Below, piece by piece: positions 16,985 to 26,664 of a stretch of DNA of 64,000 nt (the first letter of the stretch is position 1; every line of letters starts with the position of its first letter). Below the pieces are notes generated by a model that saw nothing but the letters and a program-made list of their open reading frames with translations, did no database searches and was not told the DNA's origin. Origin of the DNA: Alphaproteobacteria bacterium (lineage in GTDB: Bacteria; Pseudomonadota; Alphaproteobacteria; Puniceispirillales; UBA1172); the NCBI GenBank assembly GCA_016778985.1, contig JADHOM010000008.1, positions 1 to 64,000 on the forward strand. Reading direction: 5' to 3'. The position numbers were made by a program, and so were the translations under genes.

Positions 16985-18375
16985 GAAGTCTCCTCCGACT
17001 GGTCTACGGTTTCGATACTAATACCAAGGGTTTTCAATTTTCGATGCAAAGCCGACCGTTCCATACCAATAAATGCTGCGGTTTTTGAGATATTGCCATT
17101 AAAACGTGACAGTTGCGACATTAAATATTGAGTTTCAAATTGCTCACGCGCTTCTTTCAGTGGCATAGCAATTGTTGACGTTAATCCATCTTGCGCAGAC
17201 ATTTTAGGCTGCCCAAGTATTTCGGCAGGTAAATCATCCGGTGAGATCGTCGTCTTGGTTTTATCAATCATGATCACCAACCAGTCTATCATATTACGCA
17301 ACTGGGTGATGTTTCCTGGCCATGAATATGTTTCCAATGCCGCCAGACAATCTGAAGTAAAGGACAATTTGCGGTCGCCTTCCTCGGCGAGACGCTTGCT
17401 AAGAAAATAGTTGATCAAGGCCGGGATATCTTCGCGGCGCCGTGATAGCGGCGGGATAGATATCGGTACAACATTCAAACGGTAATATAAATCCTCACGA
17501 AACTGACCTTCCGCAACCTTAGTTTTAATATCTTGTGTTGTTGCGCTGATAACCCTGACATCAACCAAAACATCGGTTGTACCGCCAAGACGTTTGAAGC
17601 GTTGATCTTGTAATGTTCGCACCAACCGCGCCTGGGTATCCAATGGCAAATCACAAATCTCATCAAAAAATAGCGTGCCGCCATGAGCCTGTTCAAACAT
17701 ACCGACGACTCTTTTACCAGCATGAGTAGTCTCAGAGCCAAATAGCTCAATCAGAGGTCTATCAGAAGATAGAGAGGCGCAATTTACCATGATAAATCTG
17801 CCCGAATTGCGTTGTGATTGATCATGAATATTACGCGCCAACAACTCTTTTCCAGAACCTGATGGTCCTGAAATAAAAATGCGGCTATTGGTTTCGGCGA
17901 CTTTTGCAATGGTTTGCCTGATACCTTTAATAGCTGGTGACGTCCCAATTTGATCCAGTGACGTATCAATGCGACGTTTCAGATCAACATGTTCAGCGTC
18001 ACGAGCAGCATTAGTCAGCGCGCGCTGACATAGTAAAATCAATTGCGCTGATTTAAATGGCTTTTCTATAAAATCAAATGCTCCATCCTTCATGGCCTGT
18101 ACAGCAGTTTCAATATTGCCATGCCCAGAAATCATCAAAACAGGAACATGTGGATAATAGCGGCGTACCCATTTTTGCAGCTCAAGCCCATCCATATCCG
18201 ATTGGCGCATCCAAATATCCAAAATGATCAAGGCCGGCGGATGACTGACAAGCTCATCTCTTGCAGTTTCGGCATTTTCAGCCTCACGCACTTCATAGCC
18301 TTCATCCTCAAGGATCAAGCGTATCATGCTTCGGATATCAGGTTCATCATCAACAACTAGGATTTCTGGTTTCAT
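16981..18375 (-). CDS. ntrX: Response regulator NtrX
   Basis: A 464-residue response regulator paired with NtrY. The receiver domain has acidic pocket VVDDE and phospho-acceptor D53 (LILDIWM). The AAA+ domain has Walker A (GPSGSGKELLARNIH) and Walker B region (GTLFFDEICDLP). The C-terminal Fis-type helix-turn-helix is NGNISKTAAFIGMERSALHRKL. The sigma-54 contact loop GAFTGA is absent: the matching stretch reads ETTHAGKRVVGMFEQ. NtrX proteins control nitrogen, redox and envelope genes. One base separates it from ntrY. Confidence 0.95.
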   Translation of the reverse strand: MKPEILVVDDEPDIRSMIRLILEDEGYEVREAENAETARDELVSHPPALIILDIWMRQSDMDGLELQKWVRRYYPHVPVLMISGHGNIETAVQAMKDGAFDFIEKPFKSAQLILLCQRALTNAARDAEHVDLKRRIDTSLDQIGTSPAIKGIRQTIAKVAETNSRIFISGPSGSGKELLARNIHDQSQRNSGRFIMVNCASLSSDRPLIELFGSETTHAGKRVVGMFEQAHGGTLFFDEICDLPLDTQARLVRTLQDQRFKRLGGTTDVLVDVRVISATTQDIKTKVAEGQFREDLYYRLNVVPISIPPLSRRREDIPALINYFLSKRLAEEGDRKLSFTSDCLAALETYSWPGNITQLRNMIDWLVIMIDKTKTTISPDDLPAEILGQPKMSAQDGLTSTIAMPLKEAREQFETQYLMSQLSRFNGNISKTAAFIGMERSALHRKLKTLGISIETVDQSEETS

Positions 18376-20628
18376 TTATCCTGTTGCCTCCTCTGATCGA
18401 TTTATGAAGGTCAAGGTGATCACCGCCCCGTGATATCCTGCGGCGATATCGAGTTCAATATCATCATCTGTGGCACTTGACAGATCAAGGCTACCGCCAT
18501 GGTCTTCCATAATTTTCTTAACGATAGCAAGTCCTAAACCCGAACCATCTTTCCGGTTAGTTACATAAGGGTCAGTCAGATTCTTACGCCTGCTTAACGG
18601 TAAGCCAGGGCCATTATCAATCACCACCACTTTTATAATCTCAGGCGTGACAGAAAGATGGATCAAAACCTTTTTATCATCACTTTCTGCTTCGGTCATG
18701 GCATCAACGGCATTTTGCAATAGATTTGTTATGACCTGTCTGATCATCCCATCATCACAAGCGATCATAATGCTAGCGTTGTTACCGAAATCGGTATGAA
18801 AGGCAATATCCGTTGCCTCTGCCTTAATCAGCATAATTTGTGATGCAATGATATCAATCAAATCATAATCGGCTATCTTGGGTGCTGGCATCCGGGCAAA
18901 GGCAGAAAACTCATCAACAAGACGGCGTATATCATCAACCTGTCGGGTAATCATCTCAACATTTGATCGGAATTTGGCATCTTGATCAGCATCGGGCATT
19001 GAAAACTTTTGCGCTAATCTTTCGGAGGCTAGTTGCATCGGCGTCAGAGGGTTTCTGATCTCATGCGCAATGCGCCGTGCAACATCTGCCCAAGTCGCTT
19101 TCTGCTGCGCATCCATTAAGGCGCTTATATCCTCAAAAGTCACGACATATCCCACAACTCGCCCGCCAACCATCTCACGAGTGATACGGGTCAGTAGGGT
19201 TAGATTAATATCACTGCGGATAATTTCAATATTAATCTCAGGCATGCGTTTAACAGATGCGGCACGCTCGAGTAAATCCGCAAACTCCGGAATAACGTCG
19301 GCCAATTTTTTACCAATGACCGATTGCGCATTTAATTTCAGCATATGGAGGGCAGCTAGATTAGGTAAGGTTATGATCTGATTATGATCAACACCAATGA
19401 CGCCAGATGATACGCCGGCTAGCACCGCTTCGGTAAACTCTCGGCGTTTATCTAATTGAACATTGGCTTCAACCAATTCCTGTCGGCTCCTATTGATCTC
19501 ATCCAGCATGCGATCAAATGAGGCGGCGAGTTCACCAATTTCGCCCTTGTCATGGACCTGCCCGACACGCGTCGCATGATCACCTGATCGCACTCTATCA
19601 GCAACACTGATAATGGCGCTGATTGGCGTCACAATGGCATTGGCAAAATTCAACCCAAGCCAGACCGAGCCAAGTAACAGCAATAATGCCACCATGCCAA
19701 ACATGACGCCAAAGCTAACCTGTAAATCAAGCTGGCGAATATCAAGTAACTGATAACTTGAGGACGCAAATTGCGTTCGTTCAACCGACGCCAAGACAGT
19801 CGGATCAACAAACCTGCCAACCAGTAAATAGGCATCAACAAACTGATTAAGCCTTAACCCTGCCCTTATCCGATTTTCATTATCGGTATTGGCAATGGCA
19901 ACTTCACCTTGGTTCGCCTTCTCAAAAAACGCTTCATCAAGGTCTGTGAAGGTCACGGCATAGGCAAATTTAGAATTAGCCAGAACGCGGCCTGTTGAAT
20001 CAACGACTAAGGCTTCTGTTAGGTTTCTCACCCCCGCTTGATTAGTCAGATAGAGATCAAAGTTTTGCCTATTTCGCAGGAGAATTGGGGCTTCTCGGTT
20101 AATATCATTGGCCATGGCTAAAATCTGGCCACTCACCGAACGCTTATGTTCTTCTAAATAAGAATTAGCAATGGTAACGGATTCTTCGACGGCGGTTGAG
20201 ATACGGTCATTGAACCAACCGCGCAAGGAGTAATCCAAAACAAACACCGCAAATCCCATGACAATCAGAGATGGCAGGACAGAGATAATGCTAAACAGAA
20301 TAGCGATGCGCAAATGCAACTGATATCCTGCCATACGGCTTCGGCGTTCTTTCATAAGGGCGATGATCTGCCTAATCACAAATCCTGAAAGTACCAGCAA
20401 AACTAATACATCAAGACCAAGAACCAGATAGCTGACATGCGATTGTCCATCAAGGAATGTTGGGCTTGATAAGACCGCATAAGTCATAAGGCCAAGCACT
20501 AAAGCCAGAAAAATAGAGGCATAGGCTAACCGCGTTTCAGTGACCATCTGCAAGATCGCCACAACAAGTGATGATCTCTTATTGGTATCAAGCGGCTTAT
20601 CTGCCAGGTTTTGTTTTGATACAGTCAT
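18376..20628 (-). CDS. ntrY: Sensor histidine kinase NtrY
   Basis: A 750-residue membrane histidine kinase. About four N-terminal helices are visible (ASIFLALVLGLMTYAVL, VLVLLVLSGFVIRQIIAL, LHLRIAILFSIISVLPSLIVMGF and a later VMFGMVALLLLLGSVWLGL), with a periplasmic sensor loop between helices 3 and 4. HAMP, PAS and HisKA (ARRIAHEIRNPLTPMQLASERL) follow, then a HATPase with DNGPGL and GSGLGLAIVKKI. It should phosphorylate NtrX. Its start overlaps the ntrC stop by one base. Confidence 0.95.
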   Translation of the reverse strand: MTVSKQNLADKPLDTNKRSSLVVAILQMVTETRLAYASIFLALVLGLMTYAVLSSPTFLDGQSHVSYLVLGLDVLVLLVLSGFVIRQIIALMKERRSRMAGYQLHLRIAILFSIISVLPSLIVMGFAVFVLDYSLRGWFNDRISTAVEESVTIANSYLEEHKRSVSGQILAMANDINREAPILLRNRQNFDLYLTNQAGVRNLTEALVVDSTGRVLANSKFAYAVTFTDLDEAFFEKANQGEVAIANTDNENRIRAGLRLNQFVDAYLLVGRFVDPTVLASVERTQFASSSYQLLDIRQLDLQVSFGVMFGMVALLLLLGSVWLGLNFANAIVTPISAIISVADRVRSGDHATRVGQVHDKGEIGELAASFDRMLDEINRSRQELVEANVQLDKRREFTEAVLAGVSSGVIGVDHNQIITLPNLAALHMLKLNAQSVIGKKLADVIPEFADLLERAASVKRMPEINIEIIRSDINLTLLTRITREMVGGRVVGYVVTFEDISALMDAQQKATWADVARRIAHEIRNPLTPMQLASERLAQKFSMPDADQDAKFRSNVEMITRQVDDIRRLVDEFSAFARMPAPKIADYDLIDIIASQIMLIKAEATDIAFHTDFGNNASIMIACDDGMIRQVITNLLQNAVDAMTEAESDDKKVLIHLSVTPEIIKVVVIDNGPGLPLSRRKNLTDPYVTNRKDGSGLGLAIVKKIMEDHGGSLDLSSATDDDIELDIAAGYHGAVITLTFINRSEEATG

Positions 20629-22145
20629 CAGAAATCTTGCCTTACGCGTTTTGATTTTGGATCAATACCAAGTGTAATAATTTTTTTCCGCAATGTATTG
20701 CGATTAATACCCAACACTTCGGCGGCTTTCAGCTGATTGCCTCGTGTCACCGCTAGCGTTGTTGTGATCAGAGGCTTTTCAACCTCAGCAATGATGCGGT
20801 CATATATCCCATTAGTTGGCAAATAGCCTTCATGAGCCTCAAAATAACGGCCAATATGATCAATAATACATTGCGATAAATTATGCGGCTGTGTGATCAC
20901 ATCACCCTCATGGATAGTATCATTACTGGTTTTGTGTTTTGGTTCAGCCAGAAGCCCAGCTACATCACCTAAATGATGATCATCTATTTCATCATCATCA
21001 ATAAGAACAAGCAGGCGGCGCACCATATTTTCCAGCTCTCTAACATTGCCGGGCCAAGGATAGCGCATCATCATATTCAAGGCAGAGGGAGAAACTGATT
21101 TTTTCTGCAATCCTTCGTGCGTAGATTTTTCCATGATATGGTTGATTAGATCAGGAATATCTTCAGCTCGCTCGCGTAATGGCGGGACAGAGATCGGAAC
21201 AACATTCAGCCGGTAGAATAAATCCTGCCGAAACGCTCCATTTTCAATCTCAGCATCAAGATTTTTGTGGGTAGCGGCTATAATGCGCGTATTGGCGCGA
21301 ATACTTTCCCTGCCGCCGACACGCGTGAAATAGCCATCTTGCAAGACCCGCAACAATCGTGTCTGCGTATCGGTCGGCATATCACCAATTTCATCAAGAA
21401 AAAGCGTGCCGCCAGCCGCTTGATCAAAACGCCCTTGGGTTTGCTTATCTGCTCCTGTGAATGCCCCTTTTTCATAGCCAAAGAGTTCAGATTCGATCAA
21501 GTCGCGAGGAATAGCCGCCATATTCAGAGCAACAAATGGCTTCTTACTTCTGCCGCCAAGATCATGGATAGCTCTAGCAACAACCTCTTTGCCTGAACCA
21601 GATTCGCCCGTAATCATAACCGTCAAATCTGTTGCCATCAGCCTAGCAATGCTGCGGTAAATATCCTGCATCGCTCTCGATTTACCAATAATTGGGCTGG
21701 CTTCGTTTCGCGCCTCCATCTGGGCTTTATCATCTTGATCAAGATTAGAGCTTTCCGTATGTTGCGCGCCCTTTGCTCGGGTTAACAAATGACTAATATT
21801 TTGGGTTAGCTCATCTAGCGGAAAGGGTTTTGGCAAATACGCATCTACCGCATGTTCTCTGGCTTTGACGGCAGTTAATAAAGTGGCCTGAGCGCTCATT
21901 ACAATGATCGCTAATTCTGGCCGCAGCGTCCTGATACTATCCATCTGATCAAGCGCATTGCCATCAGGGAACATGACATCACAAACCAAGACACTGGTCA
22001 AAGGGTCGATCACTTTGTCAAGACATTCTTTCATCGTATTGGCGGTCTCAACCTGATAGCCAGCATGGGATAAAGCCTCACCCAACACTAGACGTAATGA
22101 CGGGTCATCATCAGCAAGCAATATTTGAATAATTGGCTCTGTCAT
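20628..22145 (-). CDS. ntrC: Nitrogen regulator NtrC
   Basis: A 505-residue sigma-54-dependent activator. The receiver has D56 (VLVCDVMFPDG). The AAA+ domain has Walker A GESGSGKEVVARAIH, an intact sigma-54 contact loop LFGYEKGAFTGADKQ, and Walker B GGTLFLDEIGDMP. The C-terminal Fis-type DNA-binding helices read GNQLKAAEVLGINRNTLRKKI. Phosphorylated by NtrB under nitrogen limitation, it activates ammonium assimilation genes. Its first bases overlap ntrB by 4 nt. No glnB or glnA is in the window. Confidence 0.96.
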   Translation of the reverse strand: MTEPIIQILLADDDPSLRLVLGEALSHAGYQVETANTMKECLDKVIDPLTSVLVCDVMFPDGNALDQMDSIRTLRPELAIIVMSAQATLLTAVKAREHAVDAYLPKPFPLDELTQNISHLLTRAKGAQHTESSNLDQDDKAQMEARNEASPIIGKSRAMQDIYRSIARLMATDLTVMITGESGSGKEVVARAIHDLGGRSKKPFVALNMAAIPRDLIESELFGYEKGAFTGADKQTQGRFDQAAGGTLFLDEIGDMPTDTQTRLLRVLQDGYFTRVGGRESIRANTRIIAATHKNLDAEIENGAFRQDLFYRLNVVPISVPPLRERAEDIPDLINHIMEKSTHEGLQKKSVSPSALNMMMRYPWPGNVRELENMVRRLLVLIDDDEIDDHHLGDVAGLLAEPKHKTSNDTIHEGDVITQPHNLSQCIIDHIGRYFEAHEGYLPTNGIYDRIIAEVEKPLITTTLAVTRGNQLKAAEVLGINRNTLRKKIITLGIDPKSKRVRQDF

Positions 22146-23236
22146 GACATCCCTCGGGTGATTGGCAAATTGATTTGAAACATAGTCTTGCCGTCATCAT
22201 CACTCACATCAACTGATCCCCCGTGATCGGTTGCGATACTAGCCACCAAGGCGAGCCCTAAGCCGGTGCCATCAGGCTTGGCCGTAACAAATGGGTCAAA
22301 GAGACGGGTTTTGATCGCATCCGGGATACCATCACCATGATTAATAACAACAACACCAAGCATAGAAAGATGATCACTTTCGGTTGCCGATATGGTCAAT
22401 CGCGAGCCTAAGTTATAGACAGTCTTAACAGTTATTTTATTATTAATATCAGATGCTTCACAGGCGTTTTTTAATAGATTTATTAATGCTTGAATAAGCA
22501 ATTCCTTATCACCAAACGTATCAGGCAAAGACGGATCATAAAGCTTCTCAAAAGTAAATCCACTACCAAAACTCTGCTCAGCAAGGACAATACAATGATC
22601 AATAATCTCATGAATGTTGATCGACTTGCGGTTAATCGTATTTCCTGCCGCCAAGGTTTCCATACGATTAACTAATTCGGTAACGCGATCGGATTCGGAT
22701 ACAATTAAATTCGCTAACTGGTTTTGCTTATTGGCATCATTGGCATTATTGGCACGCGTGATGAGCTCCGCCGCGCCTCTTATCGCGGATAATGGGGTTT
22801 TAATCTCATGCGCCAGTAATGCCGCAAAGGATGACATCCGCCTGGATGAGCCGCGAAACTGCTCTTGGCCTCGCAGACGTTCGGCTAACGCTCTTTCCTG
22901 AATAAGCATAGCAACCAGCCCCGGGCGTTCAACTAATGGCGATATATGCAAGTTTATCAATCTGTTACCAAGAAGATTGCTTGATAAATTAATGCCTTGA
23001 TCATTAACATTTGCCGCCGTTACGCGCGCTTTATCAATCATGATATTAACTGGCGATGATAACGGGAATAAATCATCAATAGACTGATCAAGAAGCGTCT
23101 TGCGACCAGATTGAAAAAAAGCCTCAGCCGAGGTGTTTGCCTCAATCACTTTATTTTGGGTATCAATAACCAATAAAGGAAAGCCGATAGAGTTTAACAC
23201 GATATCAGCGAGATCATGTTGGGCGTGAACCATCAT
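22142..23236 (-). CDS. ntrB: Nitrogen sensor kinase NtrB
   Basis: A 364-residue cytoplasmic histidine kinase and phosphatase for NtrC. The N-terminal PAS domain (about 10-115) precedes HisKA with H143 in LLAHEIKTPLSAIRGAAELI. The ATPase domain has the N box LIQALINLLKNACEA, NHGDGIPD and GTGLGLALVAS. No membrane segments are present, as expected of NtrB, which senses nitrogen through PII. The start overlaps the dusB stop (TAATG). Confidence 0.95.
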   Translation of the reverse strand: MMVHAQHDLADIVLNSIGFPLLVIDTQNKVIEANTSAEAFFQSGRKTLLDQSIDDLFPLSSPVNIMIDKARVTAANVNDQGINLSSNLLGNRLINLHISPLVERPGLVAMLIQERALAERLRGQEQFRGSSRRMSSFAALLAHEIKTPLSAIRGAAELITRANNANDANKQNQLANLIVSESDRVTELVNRMETLAAGNTINRKSINIHEIIDHCIVLAEQSFGSGFTFEKLYDPSLPDTFGDKELLIQALINLLKNACEASDINNKITVKTVYNLGSRLTISATESDHLSMLGVVVINHGDGIPDAIKTRLFDPFVTAKPDGTGLGLALVASIATDHGGSVDVSDDDGKTMFQINLPITRGMS

Positions 23237-24222
23237 TAGGCCACCTCACCACAATCTTGCAGCTGATCAAACCAATGATCCATCGCGCTAAAGACCGCTG
23301 CCGCATCAGTCGTATTATTGGCAATTTGGCGCATTTCTGCAGCTTGCGGCAGGCCGTTTGCATAGGCGCTGACATGCTTTCGAGCCAACCGCAGGCCATG
23401 ACTGCCGTAATGCGACAACATCAGCTCAAGATGATCACGCATGATAGCATGACGTTCTGTTAGGCTGGGCGGCAATGGCATCTGGCCATATTGAAGATAA
23501 TGATCAAGATGCGCCAACAGCCAGGGCTGACCCATGCTCGCACGACCAACCATAACTGCATCAGCTCCTGACGCCGTTAATGCGGCCTGAGCGGAATTGC
23601 CATCAGTAATGTCACCATTAATCACAACCGGCAGATTAACGATGTCTTTAACCGCATGAACAGCTGACCAATCGGCGTGCCCTTTATAGAACTGGCACCG
23701 TGTTCGGCCATGAACTGTGACCATAGAAAGCCCTGCATCTTCTGCCATTTTTGCAATTTGTGGAGCATTTCGGGTGTCATCATCCCAACCAAGGCGCATT
23801 TTCACGGTAACGGGACGATCAGAGGCTTTCATCACCGACTCAAATATAGCTGCAACCATGCTTTCATCTCGCATCAGAGCTGACCCGGATAATTTGCCTG
23901 TCACTTTGCGTGCCGGGCAACCTAGATTGAGATCAATGATTGCGGCCCCCATATCACAGCCCATACGCGCCGCTTCTGCCATCATGGCTGGCTCCCAGCC
24001 TGCTATTTGCAGGGCAAAGGGGTTCTCGTCTCTAGCATTAGTTGATAATTTGCGCATCTCGGTTTTAACACCGCGAATAATGGCCTCGCTTGCTACCATT
24101 TCAGACACAACCAGACCACCACCTAACGCCCGCACCATGCGGCGGAAAGGCCAGTCAGTCACGCCAGACATTGGCGCCAAAATCACCTTATGATCAAGCT
24201 CAAGTGAACCAATTTTCATCAT
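23236..24222 (-). CDS. dusB: tRNA-dihydrouridine synthase DusB
   Basis: About 328 residues of an FMN-dependent TIM barrel that reduces uridines in the tRNA D-loop. Signature segments are LAPMSGVTDWPFRRMVRALGG, DLNLGCPARKVTGKLSGSALM (catalytic cysteine), VTVKMRLGWDDD and VMVGRASMGQPWL. First gene of the ntr operon, a position (nifR3) long known in alphaproteobacteria. The frame is open to a TTG at 24231; ATGs at 24222 and 24219 are more likely starts. Divergent from ispDF. Confidence 0.94.
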   Translation of the reverse strand: MMKIGSLELDHKVILAPMSGVTDWPFRRMVRALGGGLVVSEMVASEAIIRGVKTEMRKLSTNARDENPFALQIAGWEPAMMAEAARMGCDMGAAIIDLNLGCPARKVTGKLSGSALMRDESMVAAIFESVMKASDRPVTVKMRLGWDDDTRNAPQIAKMAEDAGLSMVTVHGRTRCQFYKGHADWSAVHAVKDIVNLPVVINGDITDGNSAQAALTASGADAVMVGRASMGQPWLLAHLDHYLQYGQMPLPPSLTERHAIMRDHLELMLSHYGSHGLRLARKHVSAYANGLPQAAEMRQIANNTTDAAAVFSAMDHWFDQLQDCGEVA

Positions 24223-24373
24223 AAATACCAATATGCTTAAAAATTAGGCATATTTTACCATGGAAGCCCACCTATTCACAAGCCAACAATTACAAATGCC
24301 CAATAATTGCAAAATATATGGAAAGCATCAGCTTCTGGATGTATTTCTGTTCTGTAATGGGTATATATAGAAC

Positions 24374-25627
24374 ATGTCTGATTTTGATTTCCATGCCCTC
24401 ATTCTTGCTGCTGGCCAAGGCTCACGTTTAGGGGGAACGCCAAAACAGTATCGCCAACTGCAAGGCCGCGATATCTGGCTTTATGCGGTTCTGGCATTAG
24501 CTAGTCATCCGTCGTGCCGAGGTGGAGTGATTGTTTGTCCTGATGGTGAAGCGGCCTATCATGCGACTAAGCTGGCTGAATACCAGCTCAATCATTGGAC
24601 AGCGGTAACAGGTGGTGCCGAAAGACAAGATTCTGTAAAGGCTGGGTTAGAGCAACTGCTGGCGATGAAACCCAAAGCCGTTTTCATCCATGATGCGGCA
24701 CGGCCTTTCCTACCTAGAGATATGATTGATCGTATGCTTGGTCTCTTTAATCAACATCCCACTGAAAAGACTGATAGAAAGACTGGTAAAAAGACAGCAG
24801 ACCACAATGATATTAAAGCTATTGTGCCGGCGTTGTCACCAGCAGATAGTCTTAAAACCGTCAATGACAACCTGGTCACTGGACAGATTGACCGTGAGCA
24901 AGTTATCCGTGTGCAAACCCCACAGCTGTTTCATTTTGATACCATTTATGAACTGCATCAGCGTTTTTCCGGGGCTGGGTTTACCGATGACAGTAGCCTT
25001 GCCGAAGAAGCCGGTATCCCCATTCACGTGATCGATGGCGACCCGCGGACATTCAAAATAACAACCGAGTCTGACTGGATTATGGCGCAGATGATGGTGC
25101 CCGCGCAAACCATGATATCACGGGTTGGTTTTGGTTATGATGTTCACCGCTTTGAGCACCCTGCCGATACCGATAAAAGGACACATATTATGCTCTGCGG
25201 GATAGCCATTGATCATGATCAGTCGGTGATTGCCCATTCGGATGGTGATGTGGGGCTGCATGCGCTGACAGATGCCATATTAGGGGCAATTGGTGATGGT
25301 GATATTGGCACCCATTTTCCGCCTTCTGATGAGAAATGGCTACATGCGTCATCAGATGTGTTCCTCATAGATGCGTGCCGACGATTGGCTGAAAATAGCG
25401 GTAAATTGGTGAATTGTGATATTACTATCATTGCCGAAGCCCCAAAAGTCTTACCCCATCGTAATGCTATGGTTGCGAGACTCGCGGAACTAACCGGCCT
25501 TGATCAGCATGCTGTATCTGTCAAAGCAACAACAAGCGAAGGCATGGGCTTTATTGGCCATAAACAAGGTCTTGCCGCGCATGCTGTGGTTAGCGTCTTA
25601 CTGCCAGTGTCAGGAATGGAGAAATGA
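24374..25627 (+). CDS. ispDF: Bifunctional isoprenoid enzyme IspDF
   Basis: A 417-residue fusion of two MEP-pathway enzymes. Residues 1 to about 235 are the cytidylyltransferase IspD, with LAAGQGSRLGGTPKQY and FIHDAARPF. Residues about 255-417 are the cyclodiphosphate synthase IspF, with GFGYDVHRFE (zinc ligands D and H), HSDGDVGLHALTDAILGA, and AEAPKVLPHRNAM. The fusion is common in alphaproteobacteria. An insertion rich in Lys/Asp (around 140-155) interrupts the D domain. The stop overlaps pgpA (ATGA). Confidence 0.96.
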   Translation: MSDFDFHALILAAGQGSRLGGTPKQYRQLQGRDIWLYAVLALASHPSCRGGVIVCPDGEAAYHATKLAEYQLNHWTAVTGGAERQDSVKAGLEQLLAMKPKAVFIHDAARPFLPRDMIDRMLGLFNQHPTEKTDRKTGKKTADHNDIKAIVPALSPADSLKTVNDNLVTGQIDREQVIRVQTPQLFHFDTIYELHQRFSGAGFTDDSSLAEEAGIPIHVIDGDPRTFKITTESDWIMAQMMVPAQTMISRVGFGYDVHRFEHPADTDKRTHIMLCGIAIDHDQSVIAHSDGDVGLHALTDAILGAIGDGDIGTHFPPSDEKWLHASSDVFLIDACRRLAENSGKLVNCDITIIAEAPKVLPHRNAMVARLAELTGLDQHAVSVKATTSEGMGFIGHKQGLAAHAVVSVLLPVSGMEK

Positions 25628-26121
25628 AGCCATCATCAACCCAATCCTTGCTTTCCGCGATTGCGACACTGGGGCCGTTCGGTTATGCCCCTGCCCCTGG
25701 CACTGTTGGCTCAGCGCTGGCATTATTGATTGGCGGGGCGGTGACGATAACGCTTGGCATGATCCCGCTGGTTATTATGATCATTATGGTAACGATCATC
25801 TCATTTCCGGCGATTGATGCGCATACCAAAATCACTGACAAACATGATGCAAGTGAGATTATTATCGATGAGGTTATTGGCCAGTGGCTTGTTCTCTTAG
25901 CCATTCCGATTGTGGCAAGCCCAGAGAACACTTATCTTTATACATTGCTAGCCGCTTTTGTGCTGTTTCGGATATTTGATATCACCAAGCCGCCGCCTGT
26001 TTCGACCGCTGAAGACCTGCCCGGTGCGGCAGGGGTTATTGCTGATGATATCATGGCTGGTGTTCTTGCCGGCGTTGTCATTATGGCCAGTTTTCAGTTT
26101 TATGGCTGGATTGTGGCATGA
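25624..26121 (+). CDS. pgpA: Phosphatidylglycerophosphatase A
   Basis: A 165-residue inner-membrane phosphatase that dephosphorylates phosphatidylglycerophosphate in phospholipid synthesis. Seen: GPFGYAPAPGTVGSALALLIG at the N-terminus, SEIIIDEVIGQWLVLLAIP, and the C-terminal RIFDITKPPPVSTAEDLPGAAGVIADDIMAGVLAGV, all hallmark PgpA motifs. Overlaps both neighbours by 4 nt, so ispDF-pgpA-pncC form a translationally coupled unit. Confidence 0.93.
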   Translation: MKPSSTQSLLSAIATLGPFGYAPAPGTVGSALALLIGGAVTITLGMIPLVIMIIMVTIISFPAIDAHTKITDKHDASEIIIDEVIGQWLVLLAIPIVASPENTYLYTLLAAFVLFRIFDITKPPPVSTAEDLPGAAGVIADDIMAGVLAGVVIMASFQFYGWIVA

Positions 26122-26651
26122 CACCCATAACACAGGATATGCTAAAGACATTGGCTGAGGATGTCTTATCACTCGCCCGCGACAACAATATTAGACTGGT
26201 GACGGCAGAAAGTTGCACAGGCGGATTAATCATTGCCGCCTTAACCAGTATCGCTGGATCATCCGATGTCGTTGATCGCGGCTTTATCACCTATTCTAAC
26301 GCCGCTAAGATGGACATGCTCAATGTTCCTGCTGAAATGATAGCAGCCCACGGTGCGGTCAGCCAAGACGTTGCTATGGCAATGGCAGAAGGCGCATGCC
26401 AAAATAGCGATCACACCACCAATAACGGCTTGGCGGCGGTTGCTGTGACAGGTATTGCTGGCCCTGATGGCGGAACGCCGCAAAAACCAGTAGGCACAGT
26501 TTGGTTTGGGTCAAATATTCTATATCAAGGATTGAGCAACACCTTGAGCTGGGTTGAGCATTTTAAGGGGGATAGAGACGATATCAGGCAAGCGACGGTT
26601 CATTCTGCCTTAACCCATATCAAAACCCAGATAACCGCCTTGACGCCATAA
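26118..26651 (+). CDS. pncC: CinA C-terminal domain protein (NMN amidase)
   Basis: A 177-residue stand-alone CinA-C domain. Motifs are TAESCTGGLIIAALTSIAGSSDVVDRGFITYSNAAK, GAVSQDVAMAMAEGA, and AVTGIAGPDGGTPQKPVGTVWFG. Family members hydrolyse nicotinamide mononucleotide to nicotinate mononucleotide and ammonia in pyridine nucleotide salvage. Third gene of the ispDF unit. It converges on the coq10-like gene with only 13 bp between stops. Confidence 0.92.
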   Translation: MTPITQDMLKTLAEDVLSLARDNNIRLVTAESCTGGLIIAALTSIAGSSDVVDRGFITYSNAAKMDMLNVPAEMIAAHGAVSQDVAMAMAEGACQNSDHTTNNGLAAVAVTGIAGPDGGTPQKPVGTVWFGSNILYQGLSNTLSWVEHFKGDRDDIRQATVHSALTHIKTQITALTP

Positions 26652-26664
26652 CTGATATTTCAGT

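Noticed and set aside
23717-24193. 158-aa plus-strand ORF
   Set aside because: Antisense shadow of dusB; no ribosome site and no recognisable motifs.
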